Assembly: GCA_016192135.1 (NCBI GenBank)
Contig: JACPUR010000038.1
Span: 1 to 64,000, forward strand
Direction of reading: 5' to 3'
Length of the DNA stretch: 64,000 bases
Source of the DNA: Candidatus Tectomicrobia bacterium
Lineage (GTDB): Bacteria; UBA8248
Shown here: piece after piece, positions 61,682 to 64,000 of the stretch
Position numbering within the stretch: position 1 is the stretch's first letter
Layout: each line of letters opens with the position of its first letter
Translations under genes and position numbers: made by a program
The notes under the pieces: model-generated
The model's database searches: none
What the model saw: the letters and a program-made list of their open reading frames with translations, nothing else
What the model was told of the DNA's origin: nothing

Positions 61682-64000
61682 CTAGCCCAAGCCATCCGGA
61701 TCCTCAATACGGCCGCTTTTGAGCAAGGATTTCAAGGAATATAGGGCGTCCAGGGCCTCCCGGGGCGTCATCCGATCGGGGAAAAGCTCCCTCAGGGCCT
61801 CCTCGGCCGGTGAGGGGGGACCGGCGAAGAGCGAGAGTTGCTCGCGCGCCCCCTTCCCCGCCCGCGGCGGTCTCCGGGGCACCCCGCGGGCCTCGGGGGC
61901 GGCCTCGAAGCCGGCCAGAAGCTCCCGCGCCCGGGCGATGACCTCGGGCGGCAGCCCCGCCAGGCGCCCCACGTGGATTCCGTAGCTGCGGTCGCAGCTC
62001 CCCTCGATGACCTTCCGGAGGAAGACCACCTCCTCCCCCCACTCCCGCACCTCGACCGTGAGGTTCCGCACCCGGGGGAGCACCTTCGCCAGCTCCGCCA
62101 GCTCGTGGTAGTGGGTGGCGAAGAGCGTCCGCGGCCGGCAGCGCTCGGAGTTGTGGAGGAACTCCACCACCGCCCAGGCGATGCTCACCCCGTCGTAGGT
62201 GCTCGTGCCCCGGCCGACCTCGTCCAGCACCACGAAGCTGCGCGGCGTGGCCTCCCGGAGGATGGCGGCCGTCTCCACCATTTCGACCATGAAGGTGCTC
62301 TGCCCGTCGAGCAGGCGGTCGTGCGCGCCCACCCGGGTGAAAACGCGGTCCACCCGCCCGATGCGCGCCGAGCGCGCGGGCACGAAGCTCCCCATCTGCG
62401 CCATCAGGACGATGAGGGCGCACTGGCGGAGGTAGGTGGATTTGCCCGACATGTTCGGCCCGGTGAGGATAAGCACCTGCCTCTCGCCGCCGATCTCCAG
62501 ATCGTTCGGCACGAAGGAAGGAGAGGCCGCGTCGGCCTCTATGACCGGATGCCTCCCCTCCGCGATCTCGATGGCCTCGCCCTCATCCACGGCCGGCCGC
62601 ACGTACCCCCGCCGGGCGGCCACCTCGGCCAGCGCGGCCAGGGCGTCCAGGCGGGCCACCCGATCCGCCGCCGCGAGGAGGCGCTTCGAGTCGGCCCCCA
62701 CCCTCGCGCGCAGGCGCCCAAAGAGGAGGAACTCCAGCTCCTTCGCCTTCTCCTCGGCCCCGAGGACGTCCTCCTCGATCTTCTTGAGCTCGGGCGTGAT
62801 GTAGCGCTCGGCCGAAACCAGGGTCTGCTTGCGCGTGTACTCGGGCGGCGCCTGGTCGGAGAAGCGCTTCGTCAGCTCGAGATAGAAGCCGAATACGCGG
62901 TTGAAGCCCACCTTGACCGGAAGGCCCGTGCGCTCCCGCTCCCGCGCCTCGTAGGCCGTGAGCCAGGACTTCCCTTCCCGCCCCGCGAGGCGAAGGCGGT
63001 CGAGCTCCGGGTCCACCCCGTCGCGGAACATCCCGCCGTCGCGGATGCCCGCGGGCGGGTCGTCCACGATGGCCCTCCGCAGCTCCCCCGCCAGCTCCTC
63101 GAGGGGGTCCCACCCTTCCGCGAGCTGGCGGAGCGCGGCGGCCCGGGTTTCCTCCAGGCGGGCGCCCAGCGAGGGCAGCGCCGCGAGCGAGGCGCCCAGG
63201 CCGCAGAGGTCGCGCGCGTTCGCCGTCTGGAGTCCCACCCGGCCCAGGATGCGCTCCAGGTCCTGCACCGACCGGAGGCTCTCCCGAAGGCCCAGGCGGA
63301 GGGAGGCATTCTCCACGAACTCCTCCACCGCGTCCGCCCGGTGCGCGACGGCCGCGGCCGACACCAGCGGCGCCAGCACCCATTTCTTGAGGAGACGCCC
63401 GCCCATGCCGGTGAGGGTCTCGTCGAGGAGGTGAAAGAGCGTTCCCTTTTTCCCCCCGTCGGCGGCCGAGCGCACGAGGTCGAGGTTCCGCTGCGTCGCC
63501 GCGTCCAGGACCATGACGTCCGCCAGCCGGCCGAAGGCGACCGGACGAAGGTGCGGCAGCCCTCCCGGCTGGTTCTCCCTCACGAACTCCAGGAGCGCCG
63601 CGGCCGCCCCCGCCGCCGCGGGGTGGGCCCGGGCGATCTCTCCCATCGAAGGCTCCTCCGGGAACTGACCGGCCAGCCGCTCCCCGGCCGTCCCCGGGGC
63701 GAAGGCCTGGGCGGAACGGGCCTCGACCCGCGCACTCATCTCCCGAAGGCGGGCCTGGGCGGGCGCGGGCATCGCCGCGCCCTGCGGGAGGAGGACCTCC
63801 CGGGGCCGGAGGCGCTCGAGCTCGCCCGCCAGGAGGGACTCCGGGCGGCTGCCCCCGATCTCCAAGGCGTGGAACTCTCCCGTCGTGATGTCGGCCCAGG
63901 CGAGGCCCCACCCCTCCTTCCCCGGGAGGAGCCCTGCGAGGTACTGGGACTCCTTGCTGTCCAGGAATCGCGGGTCGGCCACCGCCGTTCCCGGGGTGAG
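61682..64000 (-). CDS. mutS: DNA mismatch repair protein MutS (N-terminus beyond window)
   Basis: About 772 C-terminal residues are present and the frame is open at the right edge. The visible part begins in the mismatch-recognition domain (LTPGTAVADPRFLDSKESQY), continues through connector, lever and clamp, and ends with the ATPase: Walker A GPNMSGKST, DEVGRGTSTYDGVSIAWAV and FATHYHELAELA. MutS dimers bind mismatches and recruit MutL. A C-terminal extension (about 60 residues after the ATPase) is present. The gene ends 27 bases before the DUF4390 start. Confidence 0.97.
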   Translation of the reverse strand, partial: LTPGTAVADPRFLDSKESQYLAGLLPGKEGWGLAWADITTGEFHALEIGGSRPESLLAGELERLRPREVLLPQGAAMPAPAQARLREMSARVEARSAQAFAPGTAGERLAGQFPEEPSMGEIARAHPAAAGAAAALLEFVRENQPGGLPHLRPVAFGRLADVMVLDAATQRNLDLVRSAADGGKKGTLFHLLDETLTGMGGRLLKKWVLAPLVSAAAVAHRADAVEEFVENASLRLGLRESLRSVQDLERILGRVGLQTANARDLCGLGASLAALPSLGARLEETRAAALRQLAEGWDPLEELAGELRRAIVDDPPAGIRDGGMFRDGVDPELDRLRLAGREGKSWLTAYEARERERTGLPVKVGFNRVFGFYLELTKRFSDQAPPEYTRKQTLVSAERYITPELKKIEEDVLGAEEKAKELEFLLFGRLRARVGADSKRLLAAADRVARLDALAALAEVAARRGYVRPAVDEGEAIEIAEGRHPVIEADAASPSFVPNDLEIGGERQVLILTGPNMSGKSTYLRQCALIVLMAQMGSFVPARSARIGRVDRVFTRVGAHDRLLDGQSTFMVEMVETAAILREATPRSFVVLDEVGRGTSTYDGVSIAWAVVEFLHNSERCRPRTLFATHYHELAELAKVLPRVRNLTVEVREWGEEVVFLRKVIEGSCDRSYGIHVGRLAGLPPEVIARARELLAGFEAAPEARGVPRRPPRAGKGAREQLSLFAGPPSPAEEALRELFPDRMTPREALDALYSLKSLLKSGRIEDPDGLG

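Overview
The window is GC-rich DNA with dense, mostly leftward operons from a Gram-negative (diderm) bacterium. It encodes lipopolysaccharide transport (lptABC), an LpxC domain, lolA, rseP, sigma-54 (rpoN) and a regulatory phosphotransferase chain with HPr kinase. The order lptC-lptA-lptB-rpoN-hprK-EIIA(Man)-HPr-EI followed by metK and ahcY, plus NtrY next to a DUF4390 protein, points towards the broad deltaproteobacterial neighbourhood (Desulfobacterota, Myxococcota, Nitrospinota or Tectomicrobia-like uncultured lineages). No ribosomal RNA is present, so the lineage is an inference.

Left part (1-30 kb). A dipeptide/oligopeptide ABC importer fragment is followed by a divergent Rrf2 regulator and radical SAM/SPASM enzyme sharing a palindromic intergenic region. 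Pyruvate:ferredoxin oxidoreductase (nifJ) with its dihydroorotate-dehydrogenase-like partner comes next. Then comes an apparent low-oxygen/stress module: a CBS-domain protein, three universal stress proteins, a FixL-like PAS histidine kinase and an NtrC-family regulator. Three well-spaced -24/-12 sigma-54-type promoters sit in front of the CBS and stress genes. After this comes a looser accessory stretch: a DUF4337 membrane protein, an M24 peptidase homologue without its metal site, a GlcD-GlcF fusion dehydrogenase, bioB, rtcB, two glyoxalase-fold proteins, three small unknown proteins, and two dispersed palindromic repeats. A TPR protein, a MerR regulator, a SPOR protein and an unusual EF-G paralogue follow.

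Right part (30-64 kb). These are core leftward operons: der and an AmiC-type amidase; ahcY, metK, EI, HPr, EIIA and hprK; rpoN, lptB, lptA and lptC; tsaE, nnrD, pdxJ, ftsH and tilS; tRNA-Met and a 51-residue membrane protein; proS, ispG, rseP and lolA; purN and purM; then the LpxC region, DUF4390 and mutS, which runs off the right end.

The most unusual object is a single 705-residue open frame just downstream of the NtrY-like sensor kinase. It joins a complete receiver domain, a degenerate NtrC-type AAA+ domain without the sigma-54 contact loop, a Fis-like helix-turn-helix, and a complete LpxC deacetylase with its zinc and catalytic residues. It overlaps the kinase gene by 8 bases. This suggests direct coupling of a two-component phosphorelay to the committed step of lipid A synthesis. 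The second item of note is the predicted haem-PAS/NtrC/sigma-54 circuit around the stress genes, which resembles the mycobacterial DosR dormancy regulon in content but uses different regulators.
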